Positions 17,740-30,800 of a stretch of 64,000 nucleotides of DNA are shown in pieces. Numbering within the stretch: position 1 is the first letter of the stretch; each line of letters opens with the position of its first letter. Made by a program: the position numbers and the translations under genes. The notes beneath the pieces are model-generated. The model was not told the origin of the DNA. It worked only from the letters and a program-made list of their open reading frames with translations, and did not search any database. Source of the stretch: PBB1 sp040400875 (GTDB lineage: Bacteria > Pseudomonadota > Gammaproteobacteria > Burkholderiales > Burkholderiaceae_C); NCBI GenBank assembly GCA_040400875.1, contig JBBAPK010000001.1:62001-126000 (forward strand), written 5' to 3'.

Positions 17740-17930
17740 TTGTCGCGCCTCATGGCCGCCAGATCGCCGGTCCATTGGACCTGGCCTCTGAGGCGGCGCA
17801 CTTCGCTTTGTTGTCCGAGCTGAAGCAGGGTCCGCAAGCCGAGCTCCACCACCTCACGCTTGGAGCGCGCGCCAGACACCTTGATCGCATCGGCCATGAG
17901 CTTGTCGTCGATCACGATGTTGGTTCGCAT
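17736..17930 (-). CDS. vapB: VapB-type antitoxin
   Basis: A 64-residue antitoxin: 'MRTNIVIDDKLMADAIKVSG' is the ribbon-helix-helix DNA-binding part, 'KREVVELGLRTLLQLGQQ' the second helix region, and 'LRGQVQWTGDLAAMRRDK' the toxin-neutralising tail. It appears complete. Its partner toxin directly downstream has lost its N-terminus, so this is now an orphan antitoxin that may still autoregulate or protect against homologous toxins. It sits only 12 bp downstream of the ssb stop. Confidence 0.88.
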   Translation of the reverse strand: MRTNIVIDDKLMADAIKVSGARSKREVVELGLRTLLQLGQQSEVRRLRGQVQWTGDLAAMRRDK

Positions 17931-17942
17931 GGGTACGCTGTT

Positions 17943-18443
17943 TCAAAACGGAATGTCGTCGTCCATGTCGTCAAAACCGGTGGCTGGCTTGGCGGCCGGC
18001 TTGGGCGGAGCGGGGCGCGGAGCCGGGGCGGCGCTGCGGGCGGGGGCGGGAGCACGCGCCTCGCCGCGATCGCCGTGGTCGTCGCCTGAATCGCCACCGC
18101 CCATGCCTTCACGCCCGCCCAGCAATTGCATGTTGTCGGCAATGATCTCGGTGGTGTAGACGTCCTTGCCTTCCTTGTCTTGCCACTTGCGCGTCTTCAG
18201 GCGGCCTTCGAAGTACACCGGGCGGCCTTTTTTCAGGTACTCGCCGGCGATTTCGGCCAGGCGGTCGTAGCACACGACGCGGTGCCATTCGGTTTCTTCG
18301 ACCTTGTCGCCGCTGGTTTTGTCTTTCCAGTTGCGGGTGGTGGCCACGCTGACGTTGCAAATGGCGCTGCCGTTGGGCGTGTAGCGCACCTCGGGGTCGC
18401 GGCCCAGGTTGCCGATGAGGATGACTTTGTTGATCGAGGCCAT
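17943..18443 (-). CDS. ssb: Single-stranded DNA-binding protein
   Basis: SSB coats single-stranded DNA in replication, repair and recombination. The OB fold is clear: 'MASINKVILIGNLGRDPEVR', 'WHRVVCYDRLAEIAGEYLKK', 'VYFEGRLKTRKWQDKEG' and 'YTTEIIADNMQLLG'. A Gly/Ala/Pro-rich disordered linker (residues about 110-155) leads to the acidic partner-binding tip DDMDDDIPF. Length is 166 residues. It is transcribed away from recQ, 138 bp distant; uvrA, its usual neighbour, lies further along. Confidence 0.96.
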   Translation of the reverse strand: MASINKVILIGNLGRDPEVRYTPNGSAICNVSVATTRNWKDKTSGDKVEETEWHRVVCYDRLAEIAGEYLKKGRPVYFEGRLKTRKWQDKEGKDVYTTEIIADNMQLLGGREGMGGGDSGDDHGDRGEARAPAPARSAAPAPRPAPPKPAAKPATGFDDMDDDIPF

Positions 18444-18581
18444 GGGGCAAGCTCCGGAGTGACGGTGGGTTGGCGGGGATTATCGGGGTCGGCGTTGCCG
18501 AGGAGCAGCGGGTTGGGCCCCACTTCGGCGATGCGGGCGTGCGCGACCTTTACCATCGTCGGCCATGCCGTCAGAGTGCCC

Positions 18582-20525
18582 ATGACCCCCGATCCCCGCG
18601 ATTTTCAAAAGACGGCCTCCCCCGCCACAGCGCCCGCACCCTCACCCACCGAGCGCACCGCGCTGTCGGTGCTGCAAACGGTGTTCGGCTACCCCGCCTT
18701 TCGCGACGCGCAAGCCGCCGTGATCGAGCAGGTGTGCACTGGTGGCGATGCGCTGGTGCTGATGCCCACGGGCGGCGGCAAGAGCCTGTGCTACCAAGTG
18801 CCGGCCATCGTGCGGCACCGCGGCGATCGCGGCGTGGCCATCGTGGTCAGCCCGCTGATCGCGCTGATGCACGACCAGGTGGGTGCGCTCGAAGAAGCCG
18901 GCGTGCACGCGGCGTGCCTCAACTCCAGCCTGAGCGCAGAAGACGCCCAGCGCATCGAGCGCGAAATGATGGGCGGTCGACTGGTGCTGCTGTACGCCGC
19001 GCCCGAGCGCATCACCACGCCGCGCTTTCTGGCGCAGCTCGATTCGCTCGACGAGCGCGGGCTGCTCAGCCTGTTCGCCATCGATGAAGCTCACTGCGTG
19101 AGCCAGTGGGGGCACGACTTTCGCGAAGACTACCTCTCGCTCAATGTGCTGCACGAGCGCTACCCCGGCGTGCCGCGCATCGCGCTGACCGCCACCGCCG
19201 ACGAGCTCACGCGCGCCGACATCATCGAGCGGCTGCAACTGCAAGACGCGCGCATCTTCATCAGCAGCTTTGACCGCCCCAACATCCGCTACGCCATCGT
19301 CGAAAAAGACAACGCGCGCGCGCAGCTGCTGCGCTTCATCCACGACGAGCACGAAGGCGACGCCGGCATCGTCTACTGCCAGTCGCGCAAGAAGGTCGAC
19401 GAGACCGCCGCCTGGCTGGTCGGCGAAGGCATCAGCGCGCTGCCGTACCACGCGGGGCTCGACGCCAACGTGCGCCGTCACCACCAGGACCGCTTCCTGC
19501 GCGAAGACGGGCTGGTGATGGTGGCCACGATTGCCTTCGGCATGGGCATCGACAAGCCCGACGTGCGCTTCGTGGCGCACCTGGACCTGCCCAAGAACAT
19601 CGAGAGCTACTACCAGGAGACCGGTCGCGCCGGCCGCGACGGCCTGCCCGCCAATGCGTGGATGACCTACGGCCTGGCCGATGTGGTCAACCAACGCCGC
19701 ATGATCGACGAGAGCCCGGCCGGCGAGGACTTCAAGCGCGGCCAGATCGGCAAGCTCGAGGCGCTGCTCGCGCTGGCCGAGGCGCACGACTGCCGGCGCA
19801 TCCGCTTGCTGACCTACTTCGGCGAGGTGCAAGACACCCCCGACGGCGCCCAGGCGCGCTACCGCTGCGGCAACTGCGACAACTGCCTGAGTCCGCCGGC
19901 GACCTGGAACGCCACCGACGCGGCACGCAAGGCGCTCAGCTGCGTCTACCGCTTTCACCAGAACGGCGGCCAGCGCTTTGGCGCCGGCCATCTGATCGAC
20001 GTGGTGCGCGGCAAGGTCAGCGACAAGGTGAGTCAGTACAACCACCAGTCGCTGTCGACCTTTGGCATCGGCGCCGACGTGAGCGACGCCCAGTGGCGCG
20101 CGGTGCTGCGCCAACTGATCGCGCTGGGCCACCTGCGCACCGAAGGCGAGTACCACACGCTGGAGCTGACCAAGGGCTCGCGCGCCGTGCTGCGCGGCGA
20201 TGTGCAACTGCTGCTGCGCGAGGCCAGCGCGGCGGCGGCCGGCGCCAAACGCGCTCGCTTGGGCTCGCGCTCGACCACGGCCAAGGCGCCGCCGGTGCCA
20301 CTCGACGACGAGGCCACCGAACGCTTCGCTTCGCTCAAGGCCTGGCGCGCCGAGGTGGCGCGCGAGCACAACCTGCCGGCGTATGTGGTGTTTCAGGACC
20401 GCACGCTGGCCGAGATGGCACGCAGCCTGCCGGGTTCGCTCGACGATCTGGCGCAGATCAGCGGTGTCGGGGCCAAGAAACTCGAGGCCTACGGCAGGGA
20501 AATACTGCGGGTTTTGTCGGGCTGA
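18582..20525 (+). CDS. recQ: ATP-dependent DNA helicase RecQ
   Basis: A 3'-5' superfamily 2 helicase that resolves recombination intermediates. Motif I 'PTGGGKSLCYQVPA', motif II DEAH in 'FAIDEAHCVSQWGHDFR', motif VI 'YYQETGRAGRDG', then a zinc-binding cluster 'YRCGNCDNCLSP' and winged helix (RQC), and a C-terminal HRDC domain ('RFASLKAWRAEVAREHNLPA' onward). The frame is open back to 18126 but only codons from about 18582 (MTPDPRDFQ) resemble the family. Length is 647 residues from there; the N-terminal 25 are variable. Confidence 0.93.
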   Translation: MTPDPRDFQKTASPATAPAPSPTERTALSVLQTVFGYPAFRDAQAAVIEQVCTGGDALVLMPTGGGKSLCYQVPAIVRHRGDRGVAIVVSPLIALMHDQVGALEEAGVHAACLNSSLSAEDAQRIEREMMGGRLVLLYAAPERITTPRFLAQLDSLDERGLLSLFAIDEAHCVSQWGHDFREDYLSLNVLHERYPGVPRIALTATADELTRADIIERLQLQDARIFISSFDRPNIRYAIVEKDNARAQLLRFIHDEHEGDAGIVYCQSRKKVDETAAWLVGEGISALPYHAGLDANVRRHHQDRFLREDGLVMVATIAFGMGIDKPDVRFVAHLDLPKNIESYYQETGRAGRDGLPANAWMTYGLADVVNQRRMIDESPAGEDFKRGQIGKLEALLALAEAHDCRRIRLLTYFGEVQDTPDGAQARYRCGNCDNCLSPPATWNATDAARKALSCVYRFHQNGGQRFGAGHLIDVVRGKVSDKVSQYNHQSLSTFGIGADVSDAQWRAVLRQLIALGHLRTEGEYHTLELTKGSRAVLRGDVQLLLREASAAAAGAKRARLGSRSTTAKAPPVPLDDEATERFASLKAWRAEVAREHNLPAYVVFQDRTLAEMARSLPGSLDDLAQISGVGAKKLEAYGREILRVLSG

Positions 20526-20593
20526 ACCCTGCCGTGCGCCGGGCGCAGCGAGGTCTAAACTCATTCGACAAGATGGCTTCTCAAGAAAGCACC

Positions 20594-21635
20594 ATGGTGA
20601 TCAGACAAACCCTGCGGCACAGACTCCCCCATCCCCTGCGCATTTGTCTGGCGGTACTCGCCAGCCTCTGGCTGACAGGCAGCGTGCAGGCGCAAGCAAG
20701 CCAGGACTCGAGCAGCAGTGGCAACTCATGGACCATGGCCGTCGAAAACGACCTGTTCGCCGGCAGCCACCGCGATGCCGACTACAGCGGCGGCTTCCTG
20801 TTCACGCTGTCGGGGCCAACGGCCTCAAGCGCTTGGCTCTCGCTCGACCGCGTGCTCGGCGCCATCGACAGCCTGTGGCTGCCCAATCGCGGCTCGGACC
20901 CCTCGTCCAAGGCCGGCCTGCAGTTCGGGCTGCAGGCATGGACGCCGAACGACACCGACACCAGCGCGCCGATCTACGACGATCGCCCCTATGCCAGCCT
21001 GATCTCGTGGACCAGCACGCGCATGACCGTGGGATCGGACTCGCAGCCTGCGTACGCGTCGTCTCTGACCCTCGGATTCCTCGGTGCCAGCTTCGCCAAG
21101 GATGCACACAAGGGGGCGCACAAGCTGTTCGGCAACGGCACAACGCCCCAGGGCTACGACCACCAGATCTCTGACGGTGGCGAGCCGACCCTGATGTACG
21201 CGCTGCGCCGCCAGTCGCTGCTCGGCGCCAGCCGCGTGGGCGGCATGAGCACCGACTTCAAGTGGGGCGTCGGCGGCAGCCTGGGCTACATCACCGAAGC
21301 CACGCTGTCGGCATCGGGTCGCATCGGCCGGTTCTCGACACCTTGGTGGTCGATGTCCTCCGAGAACACCGCTTACTTCGCGCCTCACGGCAGCGCCGGC
21401 GACCTGTACCTGTCGTACGGCGTCAACGGCAAGCTGCGCGGCTACAACGTGCTGCTTCAGGGGCAGTTCCGGGACTCCGACGTGACCTTCAACAGCGACG
21501 AGGTCGAGCCGCTGATTGGCGAGGGCTGGTTCGCCGTGACCTGGGGCATCACCAACTCATGCACGCTGTCTTACCTGATGCGCTACCAAACGGCAGACAT
21601 CAAGCACGGCACAGGCTCCAGAGACTACGGCAGCG

Positions 21636-21664
<29 letters not shown>
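20594..21664 (+). CDS. LpxR-family (DUF2219) outer-membrane lipid A deacylase-like protein
   Basis: A 356-residue outer-membrane beta-barrel protein of the family that includes Salmonella LpxR, which removes the 3'-acyloxyacyl chain of lipid A. A signal peptide ends QAQA. The family-defining 'VENDLFAGSHRDADYSGGFL' near the mature N-terminus holds the Asn-Asp of the metal/active site, and 'DDRPYASLISW' and 'GYDHQISDGGEP' are further family blocks. The protein ends 'GSGGVYFNYGY', a barrel-type terminal aromatic. ATG 20594 is preferred over ATG 20573 because an AAGAAAG lies just upstream. Whether it is an active deacylase is uncertain because the 'QISDGGEP' block differs from what I recall as usual. 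Confidence 0.78.
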
Positions 21665-24581
<2,917 letters not shown>

Positions 24582-24600
24582 GCCCGCCCGATCGCCCATG

Positions 24601-24631
24601 AAAAAAGCCGGTGCGAGGCACCGGCTTTTTC
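24601..24631. terminator. Bidirectional intrinsic terminator
   Basis: A perfect hairpin with 13-bp arms, 24602-24614 and 24618-24630, around the loop GAG. The GC core GCCGGTGC/GCACCGGC is flanked by A5 and T5, so it works on either strand. It separates uvrA (+) from the convergent SWIB gene (-) and should end both transcripts. Confidence 0.93.
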
Positions 24632-24672
24632 GTTGAGACAGCGCTCGCGCGCTGCACGCTTGACCTCGGCGA

Positions 24673-25044
24673 TCAGCTGAGGTGGGCGCTGACCAGCTTG
24701 GTCATCTCGAACATCGTGACTTGCGGCTTCTTGAAGATTTCCTTCAGTTTGGCGTCGGCGTTGATGTTGGTCTTCTTGGCTGCGTCTTGCAGCTTGTGGG
24801 CCTTGATGTACTCCCACAGCTTCTTGGTGACTTCGGTGCGGGGCATCGGCGTGGCGCCAATGATGGCAGCGAGCTGAGGGCTCGGCGTCACGGGCTTCAT
24901 GAACGCCGCATTGGCGGTGCGCTTCTTGGCGGGAGCCGCCGTCTTGGTGGCAGGAGCCTTCTTTGCTGCGGCAACCTTCTTTGCAGGTGCTGCCTTTTTC
25001 GCTGGTGCCGCTTTCTTGGCCGGGGCTTTCTTAGCAGTTGCCAT
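24673..25044 (-). CDS. SWIB/MDM2-domain protein with Lys/Ala-rich histone-like tail
   Basis: A 123-residue basic protein. Residues 1-45 consist of AKKAP/AKKAA-type repeats resembling histone H1 tails and bacterial AlgP-like proteins. Residues about 50-120 form a SWIB domain: 'FMKPVTPSPQLAAIIGATPM', 'TEVTKKLWEYIKAHKLQD' and 'KLKEIFKKPQVTMFEMTKLV'. SWIB domains are best known from eukaryotic chromatin remodellers and also occur in Chlamydia and some proteobacteria. A role in nucleoid structure is inferred, not shown. ATG 25044 is favoured by an upstream GGAGA; the open frame before it has no tail-like sequence. Confidence 0.88.
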   Translation of the reverse strand: MATAKKAPAKKAAPAKKAAPAKKVAAAKKAPATKTAAPAKKRTANAAFMKPVTPSPQLAAIIGATPMPRTEVTKKLWEYIKAHKLQDAAKKTNINADAKLKEIFKKPQVTMFEMTKLVSAHLS

Positions 25045-25290
25045 TTGAGTGTTCTCCATCACATGAGGGGTTGATGAGCCGCGCTGGCGGGGCTTCGAAT
25101 GTGCCCCCGACGTCTCAGGGCACAAGCGAGAGGAATCGTAGCCGCTGTCTCGGGCGTTGAGAAGCCTGTTTCATAGGAGAAACCCTCTTTCTTGCGGCTC
25201 GGCCCGCAGTTTTTTAGCTCCCAGGCCTGCGCGGCGGCATGGCCCGGGCGCAAAGCACTCGCGAAAGGGCTCGCGGGTTATTCTTGCCTG

Positions 25291-25647
25291 ATGAAAATCA
25301 TCGTTCGTTGGCTGCTGCTGGCGGCCGCCTTGCTGCTGGTCGATTACCTGTACTCGGGCGTGTCCGTCAAGAGCTTTGGCGCGGCCATGATCGCCGCGCT
25401 GGTGCTGGGCCTGCTCAACTCCTTGCTGCGGCCTATCCTGGTGCTGCTCACGCTGCCGGTCACGCTGCTCACGCTGGGTTTGTTTCTGTTCGTGATCAAC
25501 GCGCTGATGTTCTATTTCGCAGCCCACCTGCTCGACGGCTTTCAAGTCGACAGCTTCACGGCCGCGCTGGTCGGCTCGCTGCTCTACAGCCTGTGCGGCG
25601 TGGTAATCGACACGGCGATGGAGCGGCTGTTCAGACGCGGCGATTGA
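25291..25647 (+). CDS. Small membrane protein of the phage-holin-family IV (YvlD-like)
   Basis: A 118-residue, four-helix integral membrane protein. Helices cover roughly residues 3-20, 28-45, 52-75 and 89-108; the family pattern 'GLLNSLLRPILVLLTLPVTL' and 'LFLFVINALMFYFAAHLLDG' is clear. Homologues are annotated as phage holin family IV or DUF360, but they are ordinary chromosomal proteins with no proven lytic role. It is a lone plus-strand gene, convergent with pbpC with 9 bp between stops, and there are no phage genes nearby. Confidence 0.8.
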   Translation: MKIIVRWLLLAAALLLVDYLYSGVSVKSFGAAMIAALVLGLLNSLLRPILVLLTLPVTLLTLGLFLFVINALMFYFAAHLLDGFQVDSFTAALVGSLLYSLCGVVIDTAMERLFRRGD

Positions 25648-25656
25648 AGCTCGCCC

Positions 25657-27846
25657 TCAAGGCCGCAGCGCAGCGGTCTTCAGGCCGGCCCCGCGCACTT
25701 CGAAGCGCACCGTGTGCACCACGCTGCCGCGGCCTGCACGCAAAACCAATTCGTGCCGCCCGGGCCACGGCGCCCAGCTGATGCGGCTGCCCCGCCCCAC
25801 CACCTTGCCGTCGAGCAGCCAGGTGCCCGCCTCGCCCTCAAAGACGATCTTTTGCACCTGCGGCGGCATGTCGGGATCCAGCGCGTAGATGCTGCCGCTG
25901 CGAGGCGAGCGGATGCCAAAGGCGCCGGCAGCGATCGCCGTGGGTCGGCCGGGCGTCGGCTCGGTGCCGGCCAGCGCCAGCTCGTCACGCGGCGGCTCCA
26001 GATCGGCCTCGAAGCGCGCGCGATAGCGCACCACGCCAGATGGCAGCGCGGCACGCTTGGCCGGCACGGCCTCATGCAAGTGCTGCATCACCACACGCCA
26101 CACCGGCGCCGCGCCGCTGACGCCGCTCACGTCGTGCATGGGCTCGCCGCTGGCGTTGCCGACCCACACGCCCACGGTGTAGCGGTCGCTGTAGCCAATG
26201 CACCAGTTGTCACGCAGGTCCTTGCTGGTGCCGGTCTTCACCGCCACCGGGCCGCGCAGCGCGAGCGGACTGTCGAGCCCGAAGGTGAGCACCCGCGCGT
26301 TGTTGTCTGACAGGATGTCGGTGACGAGATAGGTCGCCGCCGCGCTGGCCACACGCCTGCCGGCCGAGGGTCTGGCCGCAGTCGCGTTCGCGTCGGCGCG
26401 GGCCGCAGGGCGCAAGCGGGTCGGCGAGAGCACGCCGCCATGGGCCAGCGCGCGATAGGAGTTGGTCAAGGCGAGCAAGGTCACATCGGCGCTGCCCAGC
26501 GCGAGCGAGTCGCCGTAGTAGCCGCCACTTTCGGGCAGCGCCAGGCCGAACGCATTGAGCCGCGCCCACAGCGCGTCGGCACCCAGCATCGCGCCCACGC
26601 GCACGGCCGGCACATTCAGGCTGGCACCCAGCGCGGTGCGCGCGCTCACCCAGCCCTTGAAGCCGCGGTCGTAGTTCTGCGGCAGGTACAGCCCCGACGC
26701 GGTGGCCAGCTGCGCGGGCGAGTCGTCGATCAGGCTGGCCGGCGTGATCAGCCGCTGCTCGAAGGCCAGGCCATAGACAAAGGGCTTGAGCGTGGAGCCG
26801 GGTTGGCGGCGCGCCAGCACGCCATCGACCTGCGCCGCATCCGACAGATCGCCGCTGGAGCCGACCCAGGCCAGCACCTCGCCGCTGGCGTTGTCGAGCA
26901 CCAGCACCGCGCCGTCTTCCACGTTGCGACCGCTGAGTTCGGCGAGTTGCTGGCGCAGGGCTTCGCGTGCGATGCGCTGCAAAGGCGCGTCGATGCTGGT
27001 CGTGAGCCTTGCCGGTGCGGGCTTCATGCCGGCCAGCACCTGGCGGGAAAAATGCGGTGCGAGCTGTTCACCCAGCGCCGGCGCGCCGCGCCGCGTCAGC
27101 GCGTCTTGCACCAGCGATGCGACGCCCACGCAGGACGCGCCTTGCGCTTGCAGCACACCGCAGCTGCGTTGCGTGACCACCGTGGCACTGGCGTTCGGTC
27201 CGCGCAGCAGCGCTGCGGCGACGGCGGCCTCCAGCGTGTCAAGCCCGCTGGCGTGCTTGCCGAACAGCGTTTGCGACAGCGCATTGATGCCCACCAGCTC
27301 GCCGCGCCACGGCACGCGATTGACATAGGCCTCAAGGATCTGCGATTTGCTCCAGCTCGCCTCGAGTTCGCGCGCGGTGGCGATCTGGCCGAGCTTCTGC
27401 CCCACGCTGCGCCCGCCGGCGGGCCGCTGCAAGTCGTCGTCGAGCAGGCCGGCGAGCTGCATCGTGAGCGTCGAGGCGCCCCGGGTGCGGGTATTCCAGG
27501 CATTGCTCCAGGCGCTGTGCGCGAGCGCGCCCCAGTCGACGCCGCTGTGGCTGTAGAAGTCGCGGTCTTCGCTGAGGACGATGGCGTGCAGCAGCGCCGG
27601 CGACATCTCGGACAGCGGCAGCCACGCCAGCCGGCGCACCGTCATGTCGGTGCGCAGCGTCTGGATGGGCGTGCCGTGGCGGTCGAGCAGCGTGGTGTCG
27701 GACGGCCGGTGGGCCGCACGCACCGACTTGAAACTCGGCACGGCCGCCGAAGCCGCGCCAGCCGTACCAGCCGCGCCCGCCGCCAGCAACACCGCCAGCA
27801 TCAGCCCCAGCGGCCAGCAGCGACGCGCGCACAGCGCTCGCATCAA
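25657..27846 (-). CDS. pbpC: Penicillin-binding protein 1C
   Basis: A bifunctional peptidoglycan synthase-like protein of 729 residues. The signal-anchor is residues about 10-33. The glycosyltransferase domain shows 'LSEDRDFYSHSGVDW' and 'RGASTLTMQLAGLL'. The transpeptidase domain has SxxK as STLK in 'RQPGSTLKPFVYGL', SLN in 'LGASLNVPA', and KTGT in 'AVKTGTSKDLRDNW'. The C-terminal about 90 residues are the PBP1C-specific beta domain. The start overlaps the stop of the alpha-2-macroglobulin gene by four bases, the conserved yfhM-pbpC arrangement; in E. coli the two proteins are thought to cooperate in envelope defence. Confidence 0.94.
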   Translation of the reverse strand: MMRALCARRCWPLGLMLAVLLAAGAAGTAGAASAAVPSFKSVRAAHRPSDTTLLDRHGTPIQTLRTDMTVRRLAWLPLSEMSPALLHAIVLSEDRDFYSHSGVDWGALAHSAWSNAWNTRTRGASTLTMQLAGLLDDDLQRPAGGRSVGQKLGQIATARELEASWSKSQILEAYVNRVPWRGELVGINALSQTLFGKHASGLDTLEAAVAAALLRGPNASATVVTQRSCGVLQAQGASCVGVASLVQDALTRRGAPALGEQLAPHFSRQVLAGMKPAPARLTTSIDAPLQRIAREALRQQLAELSGRNVEDGAVLVLDNASGEVLAWVGSSGDLSDAAQVDGVLARRQPGSTLKPFVYGLAFEQRLITPASLIDDSPAQLATASGLYLPQNYDRGFKGWVSARTALGASLNVPAVRVGAMLGADALWARLNAFGLALPESGGYYGDSLALGSADVTLLALTNSYRALAHGGVLSPTRLRPAARADANATAARPSAGRRVASAAATYLVTDILSDNNARVLTFGLDSPLALRGPVAVKTGTSKDLRDNWCIGYSDRYTVGVWVGNASGEPMHDVSGVSGAAPVWRVVMQHLHEAVPAKRAALPSGVVRYRARFEADLEPPRDELALAGTEPTPGRPTAIAAGAFGIRSPRSGSIYALDPDMPPQVQKIVFEGEAGTWLLDGKVVGRGSRISWAPWPGRHELVLRAGRGSVVHTVRFEVRGAGLKTAALRP

Positions 27847-30800
27847 GGCACCACGTCGATCGCCGCGTTGGGCAACTCGCCAAAGGATTCGGGCGCGTAC
27901 ATCGCCTCGATGCGCGTGGGCGGCAAGGCAAAGCGACCCACGCTGTTCAGCCGCAGCGTGTACTCGAGCACGTGGCGCCCGCGCGGCATGTGGGCGTAGT
28001 AGCGGCGGAAGGCCTCGACGCTGCGCTCGTCGTAGGCGACGCTGGCACTTGAGGCGGCGGCATCGTCACCCCCGGCCACGACAGCACCGGCCGCGATGGC
28101 GCTGTCACGACCCATCCCCGAGCCCAGCAGCGCCGCGCCACCGGGCACCGGATCGCTCACCACCACCCAGCTCATGTCGGCCTGCGCATCGATCTCCAGC
28201 CGCACGCGCAGCACGTCGCCGCGCGACCAGCGCGACGCTTCCTTGCGCGACACCGCGATCAGGCTGCGCTTGACGCCGTAGCCCGCGCGGATCGGCTGCG
28301 TGATCGCCACGGCCGCCAGGCTTTGCACCGAAAGCCACGGCGCGCCGCTGCCTTGCTGGCGCGCCGACAAGGTCGCTGCAGCCTCGGGCCAGGGCAGCGT
28401 GAGGCTGCCGCCGTCAGGCTGCTTGGCCCAGTCAAACGTGGCGGGCGGCTGCGCTGTCGACGAACCCGAGACACCCAGCCGCAGCTCGCTGATGCCGGTG
28501 ACAGGCTGCGACTCGAGCTTCGCTGCAAAGCGATCGAGCGCGATGGCACCCCACAGGTTGGCGGTGGTGGTCGACCACGCGCCCTCGCGCTGCCGGCCCA
28601 GGGTGCCCACCACCATGCGCGGCAGGTCGTCGCGCCAGGCGGGTTCGTCCATCACGGCCAGGATCAGCCGTGCCGCGTTGGCATCGGCGTTGTCCATCAG
28701 CCACCACCAGTTGTCACCCGCCTCGTCGCTGAACTTCAGCGTGGTGCCGCCTAGCACCAGACGGCTGCGCAAGATCTGCTGCGCCTGCTCGATGCGCTGC
28801 GGCAGCTCGCCCATGGCCAGGTTCTGGGCGCGCATTCGACGCAGCAGGTTCAGCCAATCGATCACGGCAGCGGTGGGCCAGGCGTTGGGCGTGAGCGCGA
28901 TCGAACCCAGCATGCGCGGCTGCGCCCGGCCGTATCGCGCGAGCGCATCAAGCGCGGCCAGCTTGCGCACCGCAAGGTTGCTGGACTGCGCCGAAGCCGG
29001 GGCCCACGGCCTGCGATCGATGCGCCCTTCGACGAAAGCCGCGAGCCCATCGAGCATCGCATTGCGGGTCGCCTCGGGCAGCGCGAAGCCGGCCTCTTGC
29101 GCAGCGGCGATCAGTTGCGCGGTGAGGCGGTCGTTGCCCGCCGGGGCTTCACCGGCACGCGCCGGAAAGTAGTTGGCCAGGCCGTCGGCATCGAGGTAGG
29201 TGGGCAGCACATCGACCACCTCGGCCCAGCGCGCCGCATCGTGCAGGCCGATCGCCTTGGCCGCCTTTTGTTCGAGACAGCCAAACGGGTAGGTCTCGAA
29301 GTAGCGGCGCAGGCCCGGCAGCGCGCTGCCGAGTCGGGGCTGCAGACCCACGCGCACGCCACCGCGCTTGACGCCAGTCTCAGGCAGTGAACCGCTCGGC
29401 GCGGCCACCGGCAACGAGTAGGCGCCGTCGAGCCGCGCCAGCGTGGCCTGCATCACGCGCGTGGGCACGGCCTCGGTCACCCGCTGCGTGAGCTTGACGC
29501 GGTCCTTCGCCGCAGCCGCAGCATCACCCGCAACGCTCAGCGATTCGACCGCCGCATCCCACACGATGCTTGACGCGTCCACCGGCACGCTCACCGGCCA
29601 GCCGATCTCGCGGGCCGCACCGGCGGCAAGCACCACATCCTGCGCGGCGAAGGCCAGCGGCGGGCCTGCAGCGGCCTCGTCGCGATTGACCGCACCGGCC
29701 AGCGTGGCGCGCACCTTCATCTCGCGCGCCGTGGTGTTGCGCAGCGTCAGCGTCGCATTGAAGCTGTCACCGCCACGCACCAGCGGCGGCAGCCCCGGCA
29801 GCAACTGCAGGTCCTGCGTCACACGCACCGTAGTGCTGCCGGTGCCGAAGGTGGCGATCCCCGCGCCCGGCGGCCCGTCGGCGATCGCGACCAGTCTGAA
29901 GCGGGTGAGCGAATCGTTGAGCGGCACTTCGATGCGGGCCTCGCCCTTGGCGTCGAGCTTGACCGTGGCCTGCCACAGCAGCAGCGTGTCGAACAGCTCG
30001 CGCGTGCCGCCGCGACCGCCGCCGCCGCCAGCGGCCACCGCCTTGCGGCCGTAGTGACGCCGGCCAATGATTTCGCCTTGCGCGGTGCTGGTCTCAACAC
30101 CCCAGGCGCGCTTGCGCATCATCGCGTTGAGCAGGTTCCACGATTCATTGGGCTTCAGTTCGAGCAGGCTTTCATCGACTGCGGCGAACGTCACTTCGGT
30201 GCCGGCCAGAGGCGCGCCGGTGGCCTTGCCGCCGGCCACGGACTGCGTGACCTGGATGTGCGCCTGCACCTTCTGCCGCACCGCGTACTGAGCCCGGTCG
30301 GTGCTCACCTTCACCGTGAGCTCATGCGCGGCGATGCCCACCTGCAGCGCGGCCACGCCGAACTTGAACGAGGGCTTGGACAGATCGACCATGGCGGTGG
30401 GCGAGTGGTACTCGCGGCCGTCGTACCAGAACGAGCGCGCCCAGCTCAGCGGCTCGCGCCAGCCCCAGGTGAACAGCGAATACCAAGGCACCTCGCTGAT
30501 GCGCCCGCGCAGCACCAGCACGCTGACGTACACATTGGGCCCCCACGACTTGTCGATCTTCAGCTCGACGGTCGGGTCGCGGCCGCGCAGCGTGACCACG
30601 CGGGTGTCGATGAGACCTTCACGTTCGACGCTGACCAGCGCGGTCGCCTCGCGGTAGGGCATGCGCACCTGCAGCCGCGCGGTATCGCCGGGCTCGTAGC
30701 GCGACTTTTCGGGCAGCACGTCGATGCGGTCGTCGTTGTCCTGCGCGAACCACAGCTCGCCCTGCCGCGTCACCCACACGCCGGTGGCTGCTTGCGCCGG

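Noticed and set aside
24917..25040. Tandem DNA repeat in the SWIB gene as CRISPR-like
   Set aside because: The repeats encode AKKAP/AKKAA peptide units; unit length and coding continuity exclude a CRISPR array.
25291..25647. Prophage remnant because of the 'holin' family name
   Set aside because: No other phage genes or attachment sites are present; the family is a widespread chromosomal membrane protein.
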